64,000 bases of DNA from Hyphomonadaceae bacterium UBA4763 (lineage in GTDB: Bacteria; Pseudomonadota; Alphaproteobacteria; Caulobacterales; Aquidulcibacteraceae): NCBI GenBank assembly GCA_002403455.1, contig DHHV01000124.1:4322-68321 (forward strand). The letters run 5' to 3'. Below are positions 63,067 through 64,000 of this stretch, in pieces. The notes beneath the pieces were generated by a model. The model was not told where the DNA came from and did no database searches. It saw nothing but the letters and a program-made list of their open reading frames with translations. How positions within the stretch are numbered: position 1 is the stretch's first letter; each line of letters opens with the position of its first letter. Both the position numbers and the translations under genes were made by a program.

Positions 63067-64000
63067 CTATTCATTTTTGCCCAAATATGGGTGATTCGCC
63101 GACAATTTATGCAGAGCTTTGCGCATGACGGTCGGCAAGGATTTGGCCAGATCTGCGCCGACAGGGCGCCATTCTGGGGCGGAAAAACCGACCGGCAGGG
63201 TCGGCAAATCCGCGCTGAACGCGGCCGAATAAACGCGCAAACGCAGCGCGAAATGCGTGAATTCGTGCGAAATTACGCCCTCAAACCGCCAATTCCCGGG
63301 AAAAGGCGCTTCGATAAGCGACAAGGGCGTCTCGGTCGCAATCCAGTCGGCGCTGGGGAAGACGCGCATCCCGCCGAGCAGCCCGCGCGGCGGGCGCCGG
63401 ATGGTGAGGGCCTCGCCGTCCTTCAGGGCAATGAACGCCGCGCCAAAACGCTGCGGTTTGGCGATTTTTGCCGGCTTCTGTGGCAATTGCGCCGCAATTC
63501 CGGCGCTGGCGGCGCGGCAAGTCCCTGCCCACGGGCATAGCGGACAGCGCGGCTGGCGCGGAATGCACACGCCGGCGCCAAGATCCATCAGCGCTTGGGC
63601 GACATCGCCGGGGCGGTCTTTGCCGGCAAAGCGGGCGGATTGGACCGCGATTTGCCCCTTCGCGGCTGGCAAAGGCGTTTGAATGGCGAATAAGCGGGTG
63701 GTCACCCGCTCGATATTGCCATCGACGGGAACGATCGGCAGATCGAAGGCGATCGCGGCAATCGCGGCGGCGGTATAGGGGCCAATGCCGGGCAGGCTCT
63801 TCAGCGCCTCAATATCGGCCGGAAAGGCGCCGCCAAAATCGCGGACGACGTGTTGGGCGCAGGCGTGCAGATTGCGCGCGCGCGCGTAATAGCCAAGCCC
63901 GGACCAATGATCGAGCACCGCCTCCAGCGGGCTCTGCGCCAGATCGCGCAAGGTCGGCCAGCGGGCGATAAATTGTAAAAAGCGCGGCGCGACGGTCGCC
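63067..64000 (-). CDS. mutY: Adenine DNA glycosylase MutY (5' end outside window)
   Basis: The reading frame runs to the window edge, so the N-terminal part (about 50-60 residues) is missing. About 311 residues are seen: helix-hairpin-helix LKSLPGIGPYTAAAIAAIAF, catalytic Asp in IVPVDGNIERVTTRLF, and the iron-sulfur cluster cysteines in CIPRQPRCPLCPWAGTC (spacing 6-2-5). The C-terminal NUDIX-like domain (PPRGLLGGMRVFPSADW to the end) recognises 8-oxoG. It removes adenine paired with 8-oxoguanine. The VirD4-like gene follows on the same strand. Confidence 0.95.
   Translation of the reverse strand, partial: ATVAPRFLQFIARWPTLRDLAQSPLEAVLDHWSGLGYYARARNLHACAQHVVRDFGGAFPADIEALKSLPGIGPYTAAAIAAIAFDLPIVPVDGNIERVTTRLFAIQTPLPAAKGQIAVQSARFAGKDRPGDVAQALMDLGAGVCIPRQPRCPLCPWAGTCRAASAGIAAQLPQKPAKIAKPQRFGAAFIALKDGEALTIRRPPRGLLGGMRVFPSADWIATETPLSLIEAPFPGNWRFEGVISHEFTHFALRLRVYSAAFSADLPTLPVGFSAPEWRPVGADLAKSLPTVMRKALHKLSANHPYLGKNE

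Noticed and set aside
1..64000. CRISPR arrays, defence islands, prophage or biosynthetic gene clusters
   Set aside because: No regularly spaced repeats, cas genes, phage structural genes or assembly-line enzymes were seen.

Overview
The window reads as chromosomal DNA of a free-living alphaproteobacterium. The pointers are a ChvG/ChvI-type two-component pair beside a PTS EIIA/HPr pair, an EipA (DUF1134) protein, a DUF2336 protein, the BolA/J-domain and RsmI/YraN pairs, two TonB-dependent receptors and PHA-degradation genes. Caulobacterales or a neighbouring order is my best guess, inferred from gene content only. Coding density is very high. I see no prophage, CRISPR array, rRNA operon or intact insertion sequence.

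Layout. 1-5 kb: an acetyltransferase tail, a mannose-1-phosphate guanylyltransferase fused to an AGE-type isomerase, an SH3-domain protein and an unrecognised 570-residue protein. 5-9 kb: ChvI/ChvG, an AhpD-like protein, then EIIA-Man and HPr. 9-13 kb: heparinase-like protein, Rpe, a glycine-zipper lipoprotein and RsmB. 13-15.5 kb: MoaD, a TauE-type exporter, MoaE and MoaB. 15.5-21 kb: an esterase, an acyl-CoA dehydrogenase and two transporters. 21-23.6 kb: EipA, SemiSWEET, two secreted pentapeptide-repeat paralogues and tRNA-Val(GAC). 23.6-35 kb: reductase, RsmI/YraN, ComM with a hybrid kinase, AmpG-like permease, sugar or adenosine kinase, DoxX-like protein, LysR and an M23 peptidase. 35-45 kb: TonB receptor, DUF2336, the LepA-cupin-CinA operon, the ArsC/aquaporin pair and LptD. 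45-50 kb: BolA, J-domain protein, RdgB, DUF2975/HTH pair, TraB/GumN and PheS. 50-64 kb: a frameshifted TonB receptor, SelO, a serine hydrolase, SCO, PhaZ, an ArsC-like protein, a WecG-STAS fusion, thiolase, a VirD4-like ATPase and truncated MutY.

How the genes fit together. Several modules are visible: envelope-stress signalling with nitrogen-PTS components, molybdopterin synthesis, 16S rRNA modification, PHA/acyl-CoA metabolism (PhaZ, thiolase, acyl-CoA dehydrogenase, esterase), and envelope biogenesis (LptD, AmpG, M23, EipA, WecG-like). Several operons that are usually contiguous in relatives look broken up: chvIG without hprK, rsmI-yraN without gshB, pheS without pheT, and lptD without surA/pdxA/ksgA. 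This suggests a rearranged genome.

The strongest unusual signals are a 16-bp tandem duplication that frameshifts a TonB receptor (50888-50919), ACCAAT/ATTGGT inverted repeats in front of both pentapeptide genes, a 75-bp inverted-repeat element with TA ends (32777-32851), a WecG glycosyltransferase with a C-terminal STAS-like domain, and a ChvI-type regulator lacking the usual Lys-Pro motif. I cannot point to a clear new multi-gene system. The best candidates for undescribed biology are the pentapeptide pair with its putative shared operator and the unrecognised 570-residue protein.
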